64,000 nt of DNA from Anthostomella pinea (GCA_963556695.1 CAUWAG010000020.1:1550001-1614000); one strand, 5' to 3'. Positions 33,265 to 45,926 are shown, numbered from the stretch's first letter. Numbers and translations are program-made. The notes: a model not told the origin generated them from the sequence alone.

Positions 33265-36200
33265 ATGCCTGGAAAAGGTGATCGATCTGAGTACGATGTA
33301 GGGGACAAGGAGAAAGAAGCGGGCTTGCCGATTGGGAAGCGTGTGGGAGAGAAAGTCGACAACCTCCGGGTAACATCATACGAGCGTGCCTTGCGGTGGT
33401 ATCGGCTGTATTTCCTCGAGGCAGTATTGCGACGAAAGCCTCTGAAGCCGTCGCAAGACGGTCGCCACATTCCCCTACGCGTTGGACGTGAGCCACCCCT
33501 ACTCGATGAACGACGAGGGCAACCATACATATCGAACACGATCCGAACCTCCCGATACACCATCTACAACTTCATACCCAAGCAGCTGCTCTTCCAATTC
33601 ACCCGGCTGGCCAACTTTTACTTCCTGTGCGTTGGTATCCCCCAGACCATACCGGGTCTGAGCACAACTGGAAGCTATACCACCATCCTTCCGCTGCTCT
33701 TCTTCGTCCTCTTGACTATAGTGAAGGAAGGGTATGATGATTATAAGAGACATCGACTAGACACGCTGGAGAATGCCACAGCTGCGACCGTGCTGGGAGT
33801 GGGCGCGTCGCAGCCTACAGCTGCCTTCCAATCGCGTAGGTGGTTCTCGTCTAAATTCAAGATTCTCGAGACTCATTTCGACGCCGAGCACGACGAAGAG
33901 ACCAATGGACGGTATGGCTGGAGGAGAGTGAAGTGGCAGGATATCAAAGTTGGCGACATTGTGAAGCTCGGTCGTGACGAGGCCGTCCCAGCCGACCTCG
34001 TTCTGTTACACGCCACCGGAGAAGATGGCTTCGCTTACGTCGACACCATGGACCTGGATGGCGAAACGAACCTCAAGACCAAAGAGTCGCTATCTGATTT
34101 CAAGGACTGTGGTAGTATATGTGGTCTTCAATCATGCGAAGCCGAGTTTGTCGTCGAAGATCCTAACCCCGACCTTTACCGCTTCGATGGTCGTGTCACG
34201 GTAAGGGGCCGGACCATGCCGCTCACATCTGCCGAGGTTGTCTACCGTGGAAGCACTGTCAGGAATACTGGCTGTGCCATTGGCATAGTCATCAACACTG
34301 GGGAGGAGTGCAAGATCCGACTGAACGCAAACCAGCACCCTGAGGCAAAGAAACCAGCCCTGGAAGCCATCGCCAACAAGATTGTTATCTGCCTGGCACT
34401 ATACGTCATCGTTGTCTCCGTTGGTTGCTCCATGGGATATATCATCTGGCGTCGGTCCACGGAGCGATCGTCGTGGTACATTGCCGATGCGACAGTCCAG
34501 TTCCAGCAAATCATCATTGGCTATGCCATCATGTACAACAATGTCATCCCTTTGGCATTATACATCACATTGGAATTGACGAGAATCGGCCAGATGCTCA
34601 GTTTGAATGGCGATCTGGGCATGTATGACGAGGCCACCGATACTCCGGCTCGCTGCAACACCAACACCATCCTGGAAAACCTTGGCCAAGTGAGCTACAT
34701 CTTTTCTGACAAAACCGGCACATTGACAGACAACGTCATGAAATTCAGGAAGATGAGCATCGGAGGTACTGCGTGGCTACATGAGATGGATCTTGTGTCT
34801 GAAGCTGCAGAGACAGAAATGAATCCTGCCGGCGAATCAACCATGGAGTTGGCATCCCCCGGAAAATCAAAAGGAGCCAGCAGCGTCATTCACGAAGACA
34901 TTGAACTTTTTCGTCTCCCTACGGCAGCTTCTGCTTTGCGGCCGGAGTCGTGTCGAAGGTCTTCTTCACAATGGAGATCCACTGGTCGTCCAGATCGTCC
35001 CCAGCCGGATGTCACTACGTCGGACTTGTTGGAGTACATACGGCTCAGACCTACATCATCCTTTGCAAGGCGGGCGAAAGATTATATTCTGTGCATGGCC
35101 CTTTGCCACACCTGTCTCCCTGAGACAAAAAACGGGCAGGTTGACTTCCAAGCCTCGTCGCCGGACGAGTTGGCACTTGTCCGCGCAGCTCACGAGCTCG
35201 GGTATTTGGTGGCCCATCGGTCTTCACACTCTGTGACGCTGCGGATAGCTACCGAGGACGGTGACGAGAAGACCGAGGTCTATCAGATTCTTGATGTCAT
35301 TGAGTTCAGCAGTAAGCGAAAACGCATGTCGATCGTGGTGCGCTACCCTGATGGAAGGATATGCATCATCTGCAAAGGAGCAGACTCCATGGTTATGCCT
35401 CGGCTCAAGCTGGCTCAACTGGCATTTCAAAAGGCTGAGGAAGTTCGGAAGAGTGTGGACCTCGAACACGAGATGCTACGGCGGAGCGAACAGCTCGAGG
35501 TTAGGAATAGCTTTGGTGGTCGCCCAAGTCTGACGTTGCGACGGAGTTTCGTCTCGAACCGTACTGTTGCAGGACCATTCCTGTCCCCCAGCCCTAGTCC
35601 GAGCAAACGTCCGGCGATCTGGAGGAGCAGGTCTGTTGAGCCCCCACGATCGCGAACGTCTGGCGAGAAACCGCGCCCGTCATTGGGTATTCGGACCGTT
35701 TCCATTGATGTGACGAAACTGTTGCCCAACCCGGGCCCTCGATCTCCGTTACCCCCAGCCCACAATAAGTTCAGCTTCCTCGACGATCCGTCCATCATCG
35801 ATGAGTCAACCATCTTCAGTCGTTGCTTCAAGCACCTCGACGAATTCGCTTCCGAAGGTCTTCGCACGCTCCTGTTTGCTAGAAAGTTCATACCCGAAGC
35901 TGAGTACATGGCTTGGAAGGACATCTACAACAATGCCACAACGAGCCTGGTGAATCGCCAGGACTTGATAGAAGAGGCTGGTGAAATGATTGAGCAGTCA
36001 CTTGATCTTGTTGGGGCGACAGCGATTGAGGATAAACTTCAGGTTGGGGTGCCTGAAACCATCGATAAGCTCCGACGTGCGAATATCAAGATCTGGATGT
36101 TGACGGGAGACAAGCGCGAGACGGCCATCAACATCGCACACTCTGCGCGTATCTGCCGGCCCGGCTCCGACATATTCATTCTTGACTCGTCGAAAGGTTC

Positions 36201-37529
36201 GTTGAAAGTGCAGATCCGGGATGTCATGGAAGACATCCAGACTGGCTGCATCCACAGCGTTGTCGTTATTGATGGGCAAACGTTAGCAGCTGTTGAACAA
36301 TCGCCAGGTCTTACTAACCTCTTCTATACCCTCATCCCCACGATTGACTCGGTGATCTGCTGTCGTGCATCTCCGGCTCAGAAATCCTTGATCGTCAAGG
36401 CCATTAGGCAGCGCTTACCAAACGCTCTTACGCTGGCAATCGGTGATGGTGCCAATGACCTGGCCATGATCTCGGCCGCGCACGTGGGTGTCGGTATATC
36501 CGGCAAGGAAGGATTACAGGCTGCGCGCGTCGCTGATTACGCCATCGCCCAATTTCGTTTCCTCCAGCGGTTGCTGCTCGTGCACGGCCGATGGAACTAT
36601 GTACGAACAGCCAAATTCATCCTGACGACCTTCTGGAAGGAGATGTTCTTCTACCTCCCACAAGCTATGTATCAACGGTATAACGGGTACACCGGTACCA
36701 GTCTATATGAGAGTTGGAGTCTGACGGTATTCAACACGCTGTTCACGAGCTTGTGCGTCATCTACATGGGGGTCTGGGAGCAAGACTTGAGCGCAGAGAC
36801 CCTGCTTGCAGTTCCGGAGCTGTACGTGCACGGACAGAGGAACTCCGAGCTCAACATACCGCGATTCATTTATTGGACGGCCGCTGCCGCCACAGAAGGC
36901 GTGTTGGTATGGCTTGGCGTGTGGGCATCATACAATGTGTTTGGGCAACCTCGTGATGATGGGCTTTTCGCTCTGGGGGACCTAGTTTTCTCAATCGGGG
37001 TCGTATGGATCAACTGGAAGATCTTGTGAGTTAAGCCGGCTCTTTGTTCCGTTTGAACCTCGACTAACACGATATTAGCATCGTCGAAACGCACCACAAG
37101 ACGGCCATCATGTTAGGTGCGTTCAGCATCACGTTTGCCGGATGGTGGGCTTGGAACGGATTCCTCGAAGGGGCCTACTCCCCACAACCAAGTCCCTACG
37201 ATGCACGAGGCGGCTTCGCGAATACCTTTGGCAAGGACCCCGTCTGGTGGCTAACGCTCATCATCATTGTCCTGGTGCTCATCTCTATCGAGTTTGCCTG
37301 CAAGGCGGCCAAGCGGCAGTTGATTCTTGCCGGGCTTTGGAGATGGCCTCCATGGAAAAGGGAGGACTTGGACGAAAACCTCGAGAACTGGAGTCGCGAA
37401 TTATGGCAGGAGCTGGAGAAAGATCCTGTCGTGCGGGAACGGCTTCGTCAAGCTCTCAACGAAGGGGAAGAGGGCGATAATGACGAACGCGAGGCTGGCG
37501 AGAACGTGGACTTGGAGAGAGCTTCATGA
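33265..37529 (+). CDS. P4-type ATPase, Dnf3-like phospholipid flippase
   Basis: Exon 1 (33265-37025) and exon 2 (37079-37529) give 4212 nt, 1403 aa. The first in-frame ATG is at 33265. Motifs in order: flippase entry segment TIRTSRYTIYNFIPKQLLFQ and FTRLANFYFL; actuator-domain DLDGETNLK; TM4 VIPLALYITLE, in place of the family's PISL; phosphorylation site DKTGTLTDN (Asp482); KGADSMV in the nucleotide-binding domain; MLTGDKRETAINIAHS; and GDGANDLAMI. Disordered inserts sit at about 35470-35760 (residues 735-830). From family knowledge such pumps move phospholipids from the outer to the inner leaflet at Golgi, endosome or plasma membrane, usually with a Cdc50-type partner not present here. The GTGSTT-like loop and N-terminus resemble yeast Dnf3 more than Dnf1/2 or Drs2; that subfamily assignment is inference. 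Confidence 0.93.
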
Positions 37530-38514
37530 TCGGAACAGCATTGTAGGCGTTTCGGCCGGTGTATATAATGAGAGTTTCGTTTGATTTTGGGTGAGGTCCA
37601 CAAAAACATTGGCATGGGTTTCTTATGTTGGTCGGTTGAACGAAGGTAGATACCCACACCACGCCGGCATGATATATTTGCACATAGGCTTGTTTCTTAT
37701 GAACATAATACAACTTAAATCATCAACCTCGGACTTGTCTATTGGTGAAACCACTTTACCGTGCGTTGGCAGAACCTTCGGTCCATCGGAGGATTTTGGA
37801 AGCATTAGTGGTTCCAAGCAACTGGATCCTAGACACGACGACGGTTCGAGTCGACCCCAACGTTGAACCCTCCGCCGTATGCGACTATAAGGCCTCCTCC
37901 TCCTTATTCGATACCACCAGGGTCTAGCTCTGACATGAGCGGGCATGTCAATTCAGACGGCTGCGATCCGACGGAGGAAGTTGGTTGATTGGAAGACTTG
38001 CAAGGGAAGTTGGAGCGATAAGACAGCGCGACGGCCACAAAATATCGCTTTTAGACATCACGCAACCGAGATATTTTCTCGAGGATGAATTGAAGGAGTA
38101 GACACGGAGACATAGCATTGCCGGCTCTTGAGGCATGATATTGGTATACCCCTCCTCCGTCGAGGGTAGCTTGCCACTGATCGGCTGTTTGTTGTTTAAG
38201 CGGCTGACAGGCCAGACTACTTGACTGTCCATTAACAGGGGTACATATGATGGCGAGGAGTATAGGGGAGTATAGGGGTAGATAGGGGGGTGGTGGAGGT
38301 GTTGGATAGGGGCCAGTGTATTGCTTTCGCAACGATAGTCGCACAGCATACCCCTTTATCAATTGAGCTTTGAGGGATCTACTGCAATCTCACAATAAAG
38401 CGGCACGAACAAAGCCACCTTCCTCGGGCAAGCGAGTTGAAATGACACGCGCCATCGCAACATGTGTCTGAATAGACGCGAGCGGGGACAGTCTGGTCTC
38501 CTCGTATCCTAAAT
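37530..38514. other. Intergenic region with a G-rich tract
   Basis: 3' flank of the P4-ATPase and 5' flank of the kinase-like gene. No gene seen. The notable feature is the G-run cluster at 38265-38312. Confidence 0.55.
38265..38312 (+). promoter_or_regulatory. Potential G-quadruplex upstream of the kinase-like gene
   Basis: G-runs of 4, 4, 6 and 4 at 38265-38268, 38275-38278, 38285-38290 and 38309-38312, with loops of 6, 6 and 18 nt. It lies about 200 bp upstream of the ATG at 38515. Whether it folds in vivo is unknown. Confidence 0.4.
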
Positions 38515-39822
38515 ATGTCTAATAAGCAAGCGGCGAAAAAGACGGATCAACTGAAGGAGTATTTTGAGAAGGACTCCCGAAACTTCAAGTTGGAGAAGCC
38601 GAGACCCAACAGGGATTTCCTCGGGAGGGGCGGATTTGGTATCACGTACCTCTTCCGAGAGGAACAGGAGGATGGGACTCTGAAGAGGAAATTCGTCGTC
38701 AAGTTCGCCACGCGTTCTACGGAAGGGACTTCGAACGAGATGCAGACTGAGATTCGGATTGCCAAGGTATATATCCACCTATCTACATACATATGCTGCC
38801 CAGTTTGTCCGTACGTATATCGAAGCCCATTATCTGACCAGCGCATACATAGAAACTCTACGGAGCCCTGCACATCGCCCAGCCCATCGTAGACGAGGGC
38901 GAGATGCGCAAGCTGGACAACCTCCCCGAAAACGCGGATAAACTGTTCAGTCTTTTGTTGTGTACCGAATTCCTGCCGAACGGGACACTATTTACCTTCC
39001 GGATGAAAGCGATGAATGCGGAGCAACCGATCCCGAACCGTATCCTGTGGATGATCTTTCTCTGTTGTAGGTTGGCCCCTGTCAGGTGTCTAAGAGACAC
39101 TGAAAAATAGGTCTGCACTAACACATGGGATTTGAAGTGGTAAGGATGGTCATTGCCATGGCCAACCCGCCTGATAGGGGATACCGCGCGGAAACGGCAG
39201 CCCCCCAGTTGGAGGAGTTGGCGGAGCCTGGGTATTACCAGATCGAGCATGGGGATCTTAACAATCCGAGCAACCGTGGGTCCTCCCTTTCTATCGTGGC
39301 AAGAGTGATACTCCCGCTGATTAGTCCTACAGTGGTATTTGGCGACTTTGACATCATCGAGCACAACCTAGTCCCAATAGTCAAGTGCCTCGATTTTGGC
39401 ATGGTCAAAGATAGCTGGCCAACGCCGTATTCGGCTACTCTAAGCTCGTTCATTGCGACACCTCAGCAGCCCGCCGCTCGCAAATTTAGTCTATACTGAC
39501 ACCAGGGTACCAGTTTATGAGCCAGTTATTCGCTTACAAAGGGATGCCCAACCCCAAAGAGACGCCCGACCCCAAAGTCCTCTTTCCCAACCTCGACATG
39601 GAGCTCTACGATCTCGCAGGGCGATGCGCTGTGGACATTACGAAAGACTCGAATTACTTCTCCAATCCCGATCGGCCCTCGCTGACCGAGCTGTTCACCG
39701 CGGTCCGGAACGCGGTCACCACGAAGACAGGGCCTGACCACTTCCTTGGCCTCCCTTTTACACATCCCGAGACCGACGAGGAAATACAAAAATACGTGCA
39801 GAAGATGATACTGTCCGCGTAA
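38515..39822 (+). CDS. Protein-kinase-like protein
   Basis: Five exons: 38515-38766, 38853-39066, 39138-39275, 39333-39426 and 39522-39822; 999 nt, 332 aa. Kinase landmarks appear in order: glycine loop LGRGGFGITYL (residues 36-46), FVVKFA with the ATP lysine K63, NEMQTEI possibly supplying the helix-C glutamate, catalytic loop EHGDLNNPSN (Asp and Asn present, HGD instead of HRD), and metal-binding CLDFGMVKD. The DFG and HGD segments come together only after removing a 57-bp intron, which supports the splicing. The last intron is less certain: two acceptors are possible, and I chose the one that preserves frame. The family looks like the fungus-specific single-domain kinases; substrate unknown. 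Cytosolic, no signal or membrane segment. Confidence 0.75.
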
Positions 39823-40551
39823 AGCTAGGAGGGTGGGGGACGTTTCTAGGTTTAACGCAAGTCTACCACCAGAGGAACCGAGAAACACGGCCACGGCCAC
39901 GGCAACGGCAACCAAGGTGGGGAGGACGAGAGTTGGGAAGCGTTACCTTGGGAGGGGGGCCATAAGCTATTACGGATCTATTCGGAGGGGAAGAAAAGAC
40001 TTGGGCCTCTGAAGAGCGTCTTGTGGTTGGTTTCGTGTCGAATGGCCATGCTTCATGTGGCCCATAGTCAGACTGCAACTACGACATGTTTGGTAATCAT
40101 GATATCCTATGAACTTTTCCCCTGGCAGACAACTATAGAAAGGCCTAATATAAACACCAGCTCGTCGTAAAGACCCTGCAACTGCCGCTGTAGGTAGGTG
40201 GTTTACCTCTCTGCTCTAATTGCACACGGGACTTCTGAGTTGAGGTCAGAACAGTCTGTAACATCTTCAGGCCCTCATAGCCATTCACCACCAACCCGGA
40301 CTACATTTTTTCTGTCAACACTTATTGCACTTTTCAGGGAGCCGCTCCAGTGGTCATTACCCCATCGCACACACCAGCAGGCCTGCGAGAAATCATACAG
40401 AAAGGTCACCGTAAGGTAAGTAATGGAAACAATGTATATCAGTGTGAATCAATCCTGCATGTACAATCTACAATCTTCGAGCCCCTATGTACAGCCCTTT
40501 CGTCCCAACGTCTATGCAACAAGTAATTGACACCCAAAAATCCCAACACTC
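39823..40551. other. Intergenic region, nothing recognised
   Basis: No gene or repeat seen; the short open frame at 40198-40419 has no support. Confidence 0.55.
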
Positions 40552-40881
40552 TCAGCGCTCAGTCCCGCCGGGCGCCTTGATCCTCATCCTCACAAATACG
40601 CTCCCCTGAGCCTTCACTCTGCAGCACCCTAGTTGTACACGACATCGCCGCCCAGGAGCAACATGGCAAGCGCCGTACTCGGCTTCTCCGTCCATCTCCA
40701 TGGCGTTGCGCGCGCTGTCGACCACGCGCGAGAGCTGCTCCGGCGTCTCGGCCGGGATGCACTTGCACTTCTTCTCGTTGTGGCTGATGGCCTGCGGCAT
40801 GATGCCCGCGCCGAGAGTCACGCGGCACCCGGTGTCCGGGCGGCGGATGACGGGGCTGGCGGAGCGGATGATGGGAGCCAT
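40552..40881 (-). CDS. Hypothetical small protein
   Basis: Open frame from ATG 40881 to 40552, 109 aa, unrecognised. It is GC-rich with fungal-like codon use, has a short acidic-helix stretch (ETPEQLSRVVDSARNAMEMD) and several cysteines (GCRVTL, KCKCIP, YGACHV, RRCRV, GCCRV). No signal peptide. Upstream in the same frame the sequence becomes AT-rich and hydrophobic, so 40881 is the likely start. An overlapping opposite frame is also open, which weakens the case. Confidence 0.35.
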   Translation of the reverse strand: MAPIIRSASPVIRRPDTGCRVTLGAGIMPQAISHNEKKCKCIPAETPEQLSRVVDSARNAMEMDGEAEYGACHVAPGRRCRVQLGCCRVKAQGSVFVRMRIKAPGGTER

Positions 40882-41938
40882 TGTGCGGTGGGGTTGATGG
40901 AGTGGGAAGTGGGTGTTTTGGAAGGTTTGGAATATGAGGGAGAGGATGAAGATAAGAATCAAGAATATATTGTTGAGAAAGTAAGTTTTGACTGTGTGAA
41001 TGTTGAAGATGATCGTTTGGCAATATCCATGGAAGGCGCGGTATGGGATACGTTTTATCCAACTCTCCGATGTCAAACCAGGCGGTCCAGAGCTGTAACG
41101 TTATAGACCTGAGTTGTATTGTCGCAGTGACAATCGTATCCCACAAAGATGCCCAGCATGTTTCTTTCTTCGTAATCACCTTCGAAGGCGCCATGCTGAA
41201 AATCTTATAGGTTCCTGGTAAGATAACGCATTGTTGCCGTACCTTTCATCAGCGCCCCCCGGGCCATCAAGCCATCTCCTTTGTAGTAGCTCTAGAGCTA
41301 TTTGAAGACCTGACAATGCTCCCTTTATTCTCTCAGGCCCGCTAGCCTATCAGGCGTTGGGTATGATAGAAGGATCGGCTCTTGTCTTGATGCTCAGCAC
41401 CGTCCCCTCTGGTATTGAGGTCGCCTAGGCTGGCCCTATCACGTCAACTCTTCTTTGTTGTGATACAACAACGTCCAAGAATCACTGTCTACTCTGATCC
41501 CTCGTCAACGTAAGTTCAAACTTATACAAGTACGCTTGGTGGAGTGCATGTTCAATCATGGGTTTGGCAGTGCCCTGCGAATCGATACTTGACGTATCTG
41601 TGGTTGGGTGGTATTGGCTAACAATATTTCCACCTATCATGCCACGCTCAACGGATCTATACGCGCCCCGCAAGAGGTTTACCCCTCGCGTTCACCTCCT
41701 GACTTTCGAAGCATATTCTTCTCCATATGTTAACCATAGGGTCCTTGCTGAGGGGTAACCTTGAACCTATCCCCAGATTCGCTTCGTAGACAAGAAGTTG
41801 CCATGGAAAACATCTTAAGAACGGCCCGCTCCTACATTTCATAGGGACCTATACCACCGAAGGGATATCAATACTCGTGTTACCAGGAGCTGCTCGACTG
41901 TCAGTGAAGCAGCCTCAATCGAGCGGCAGCAGGTCGCA
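40882..41938. other. Intergenic region, nothing recognised
   Basis: 5' flank of the GH43 gene. Small open frames at 41482-41842 (minus) and 41558-41758 (plus) lack motifs. No repeat seen. Confidence 0.55.
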
Positions 41939-43821
41939 ATGGCTTGGAGGATGAGACCTTTGGGGTCTCTTTGCTTGGGCCTCTTGTCCATTGCCTCAGC
42001 TTTAAAGAACCCCATCCTGAGAGGGTAAATCGAGTCTCTAATTGCTTCTGCTTGCAGCGTTCCAATCACTGACTAGGTCTAAGATGGAACCCAGACCCTT
42101 CTGTTCTTCGGGTAGACGATACGTATTACATCGCCGTATCGTCCTTCCTAACACATCCTTCGGTCCCCATTTATCAGTCCAAAGATCTGGAGAATTGGGA
42201 TCTCATCTCGCATGCATTAGACACGCCGGGCAAGATGCCACTTCATGGCATTGCCACATCTTTCGGTATGAGATCCCGAAATCACTCGTCCACTGATGTC
42301 TGACCAAACACGCCAAACTGATAGGTGTTTGGGCCCCATCGATATTATATATAGATGGCCTCTTCTACGTGACTTCGATGACAATGTGGGGATCGGATGC
42401 CAACGCTCGAAGTTATCCTCGCATGTTCTGGGTCTCATCGCCAGATCTGCAAACATGGTCAGATGTGGTTTGGGGTGAGCCGTACGGCATCGACCCTCAT
42501 CTGTTCCGCGACCCGATATCTAACAAGACATACCTCACGCTGATGTCATTGAATAACGGGTACGATAGACTCTGGGGGATTGGACAATGTGAAGTGGGTT
42601 TGAGCAGTGGCAAGTGCACTGGGCCCTTCCGGAGTCTGTGGAATGGTACCATGCCGGTGACCAACAGTACGCGACCGGAAGGGCCCAAGCTGTTCTACAA
42701 GGATGACTTCTACTATCTTCTGATCGCAGAAGGCGGGACTGGAATCACTCACAGAGCTTCGATAGCCCGGTCTCAATCGCCCGAGGGCCCGTGGGAGGCA
42801 TCTCCCACGAACCCCCTTATCTTCAATGGCGCGGATACGAACTTGACAATAAGCTCGACTGGGCATGCTACCATTGCAGATACCCCGGATGGGCGATGGT
42901 TCGCAACGCTGCTGGGACGTCGCAACATCAAGACTTGGTCTCCTCTTGGCAGAGAGACATTCTTCGCTCCCGTGACTTGGGAAGATGGTTGGCCGACTAT
43001 GAACTACGGGGAATTTCTACTCCCGAGTCAGGAGTACGACTTCGCTCCTGACCAACAGCCACTTACTGCTTTCGAGGACAACTTCGAAGGATCGGAACTG
43101 GGTCTGAGCTGGTACCAGCTTAGATCTCCCTACACTGTCAACTACAAGCTGGGGTCCACACTCGCCCGAAACCAAGAGGGTGCCGGAGCTGGGAGCGGAG
43201 GTGTGACACTGGTCCCGAATGTCTTCACCTTGAGTGACCACGACACCCCGGCAGCCATTCTTCGGAAGCAGATATCGACGAACATGACATTCTCGGCCGC
43301 CCTGCTACCCACATCAAACGGCCTGGGCCCATACCAATCGGTTGGTATATCTGCATACGTCAGCGCGGAAAACCATCAAGATATTGGCCTTCGAGGCTGC
43401 GCGAGCGTCCCTGGCATGTGCGCGTTCGTCGACATGACGTCCGACGCTGCTGGCCCGGACACTCGGCCGGAGGTAAGTTGAAGCGCTCATGTGGGTAGCT
43501 AAAGATCTGTCTACTAACCAAACACGCGTCAAGACACACGAAGTCCCCCTGAACATCACCAAGGTCCCCTCCAACTTCTCACTTCATATCAGCGCCCAGC
43601 CCCTGACGTACAAACTGGGGTATGCGACGCTTGGCAGTGACATTACCTGGCTTACCGAGTTTTCAGCCGCCCTGATGAATCCTGGCTTTGACGGCTCTAT
43701 GTTTGCTCTGTTCGCTAGTGGCAACGGGTTTGCATGGCCCTTCGATGCACCGGAAGTTGGATTTAGTCACGTGAGAGAGAAATACTATAAGGAGAGCTTC
43801 GGTGACTACATTGAGACCTAG
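41939..43821 (+). CDS. Secreted GH43 glycoside hydrolase (beta-xylosidase / alpha-L-arabinofuranosidase type)
   Basis: Four exons: 41939-42024, 42084-42265, 42325-43472 and 43534-43821; 1704 nt, 567 aa. Exon 1 encodes the signal peptide (MAWRMRPLGSLCLGLLSIASA), and the splice yields LKNPILRGWNPDPSVLRVDD, the canonical GH43 N-terminus. The three catalytic acids are visible: base Asp33 (NPDPS), pKa-tuning Asp146 (YGIDPHLF) and acid Glu208 (RPEGPKLF). Residues from about 335 onward form the C-terminal beta-sandwich common in GH43 xylosidases. The enzyme is expected to release xylose or arabinose from hemicellulose outside the cell, complementing the GH7 and GDSL enzymes of this window. Potential N-glycosylation sites are frequent (NGT, NST, NLT, NMT, NIT). 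No obvious defect. Confidence 0.93.
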
Positions 43822-44587
43822 GTAGTTCAATACGATCTGCCTGCGGCATAAGCTGCGGTAGGGCGGATGGGGACAGTGTTCAACCTCGGTGGCGATGGAA
43901 AGCAGTCTTAGAAGAAGTTGTCCGTGTCTCTCCATCTCGGGATCATTACACAATCGTCCAGGATGCATTCCGTGCCGACTGTGCCATCTGTCGTCGAAGA
44001 CGGGGTCCCGAACTATTTTTGGTTCAGCGGCAGGACCGACAGTAAGCCAAAATAGGGAGGATGGAGACGGCACAGATAGACCAGTCAACCGAGCAGCGGC
44101 GTATACACTGGGGTTGATCCGCATGACGTAGGGTTTGAACGAATGCAAGGTACAGGCGTGGGTACCCGTGAGCGGTGCCGCATGCTTTGCCTCACCGCGC
44201 CGTAGAGATACAAAGGGTCTGTCCTAGAAGTGGCTTCACGATACCTAGTTGTATGAGTGATGATGACAGAACTTGCTGCTTCGCCGCTCGACACGCCTGT
44301 CGCATGTTGGCGCTCGCATGTATGCCTGAACACAACACCTGTCCGTAAGGCGATTGGTTTCGTCCTTGCTGCTCAGCACTGGATAGTCGTGCAAGCCATC
44401 GCCATGGCTATATAAATTTGGCCTGGGAAATCAGCGACTGAGATCCCAATTGGTATAACCAGCTAACTAGCATATTCTGTCTATCATCAGACACAACCGA
44501 AAACCTTCTCCAGCACTTTACCGCCCCCCGAATTAGGATCTTGTCCAGCAGAGTCTCTCTTTCCCTCTCTCCACCTACCTGGCCGAA
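43822..44587. other. Intergenic region, nothing beyond a TATA box
   Basis: 3' flank of GH43 and 5' flank of the small secreted protein. Open frames at 43663-44148 and 44085-44333 (minus) have no recognisable content. Confidence 0.55.
44409..44416 (+). promoter_or_regulatory. TATA box
   Basis: TATATAAA, about 170 bp upstream of the ATG at 44588. Confidence 0.45.
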
Positions 44588-45010
44588 ATGCATCTTTCCA
44601 AAGCTTTGATGGGCCTGGTCTCATTCTTGTCGCTCGCGTCTGGCGCCGTAATGGGTCCTACGGTTCTCCCTCGTGGAAGCCTTAAAGTCGAAGACTGGAG
44701 CAAGGAAATGAATACAGCAAAAGCGTACACAACCTTGTGGCTCGCCAAGGAGTTCGATGAGCAGATCAAGAATGAGGTGTACCCAAATAAATCGGACGGA
44801 ACTTACGACAGGAAGAGATACGATAAGGTCAGACAGGAACTCATCAGAAAAATTGAGGATTACCACCGAAAGAGCAACTTGCCGTACGCGAAGGAGTGGA
44901 AGTCCTACGCCAGCTTCCGGCATCATAAAAGCAAAAGTTCTTCTCGATACCCACCCGGGGTTAATCAGGTAAAGGCCGGCTTTCAGCAAATGCCAAAAGT
45001 GGCACGATGA
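44588..45010 (+). CDS. Small secreted protein of unknown function
   Basis: Open frame of 140 aa with a clear signal peptide (MHLSKALMGLVSFLSLASG) and a lysine/arginine-rich, helical, cysteine-free mature part (DRKRYDKVRQELIRKIEDYH). I do not recognise it. The 3' end is uncertain. One base out of frame, from 45001, follows an open stretch WHDDGGIPAVSEDAGQYASE and then EYTQDNDEADEADDERYFDY, ending with TAG at 45144-45146. That acidic, Asp/Glu/Tyr-rich tail looks coding. It could be joined by a very short intron (about 40 bp, donor at 44961) or have been split off by a one-base indel, so the true gene may span 44588-45146. A TATA box is well placed upstream. Confidence 0.6.
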   Translation: MHLSKALMGLVSFLSLASGAVMGPTVLPRGSLKVEDWSKEMNTAKAYTTLWLAKEFDEQIKNEVYPNKSDGTYDRKRYDKVRQELIRKIEDYHRKSNLPYAKEWKSYASFRHHKSKSSSRYPPGVNQVKAGFQQMPKVAR

Positions 45011-45290
45011 CGGTGGCATTCCGGCAGTTTCTGAGGACGCGGGGCAGTATGCCTCCGAGGAATACACGCAGGATAATGACGAGGCCGACGAGGCCGACGA
45101 CGAGCGATATTTTGATTACGAAAATTATTATGGGAATACAGGATAGAGAACGGGCAACGGGCAACGGACAACAGCTGGATCCTGCTGGAGCAAGCCATCG
45201 CTGTTGTGGCGAGGGATACAGATGGGAGGCTAGGCTACAAGGGAATTCGAAGGATCGACTGGTTGACAGAGCCAGATGTGGTGGTTAGGA

Positions 45291-45789
45291 TTGATTGATT
45301 GATTGTATTTATCGTGGGTGCAGTTCCTCAACAGGGCAAACCACGCCACCCAGAGCCATTGCATCGCAAGGTTATAGAGGTGTCAGTCTAGATACATTCA
45401 GATCCGCGCATGAGCCTATCCTCGCTGTAGCGGTACCGATCTGGAGTGTCCAGATGGTTTTAGTCAATACCCAAACACAATTCTGTCAGAAAAACCTCCT
45501 ATCTAGTGACAAAGCGACCCAGTGAACCTCGGTCCTCTGGTGTACACATCGTTCCAGTAGCCGTTCGATATATGTCGCATTGGTGGGTGAAGTAGTGTTT
45601 GTTATCTGCTGGCGAGGGAAACCATAAGGGGAAAACCCTCGCAGGAGTGGGTGTTATGGAGACAAGCTGCTTGGCTATCAGGCTCTGCGATAATGGGGCC
45701 TCTCCACTGTCGTGTGCTGGTTGTCGACTCGCACAAGCCGGGTCAGAAGGAGGCCATAACAGGATTCGAACCCACTTGTTCTCGTCGCC
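45291..45789 (-). mobile_element. SINE 2, 3' part (split by LINE B)
   Basis: Minus-strand SINE body and tail. It contains the pol III B box GGTTCGAATCC (complement at about 45762-45774), the body shared with SINE 1 at 60641, a 3' segment homologous to the LINE 3' UTR, and a (CAAT)n tail at 45291-45306. The remaining 54-bp head lies at 51396-51449 beyond LINE B. The SINE's own target duplication is 45275-45290 versus 51450-51465 (GATGTGGTGGTTAGGA / GATGTGATGGTGAGGA). Uninterrupted length would be about 550 bp. Confidence 0.88.
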
Positions 45790-45926
45790 ATAACCAGATC
45801 GTAAACAACTATTTTTCTTGGCGCCCCGCTGTTAGGGCGCAACCTCTATATCTGCACTAAAACAGGCATTTATTTCAGTACCTGACTATCCTTGCCAAGG
45901 CGCAGAAAATTTTTCTCACAAGCTGG

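Noticed and set aside
39453..39737. Alternative frame VPVYEPVIRLQRDAQP at the end of the kinase-like gene
   Set aside because: Arginine-rich shadow frame; the overlapping frame LDMELYDLAGRC fits a kinase C-lobe.
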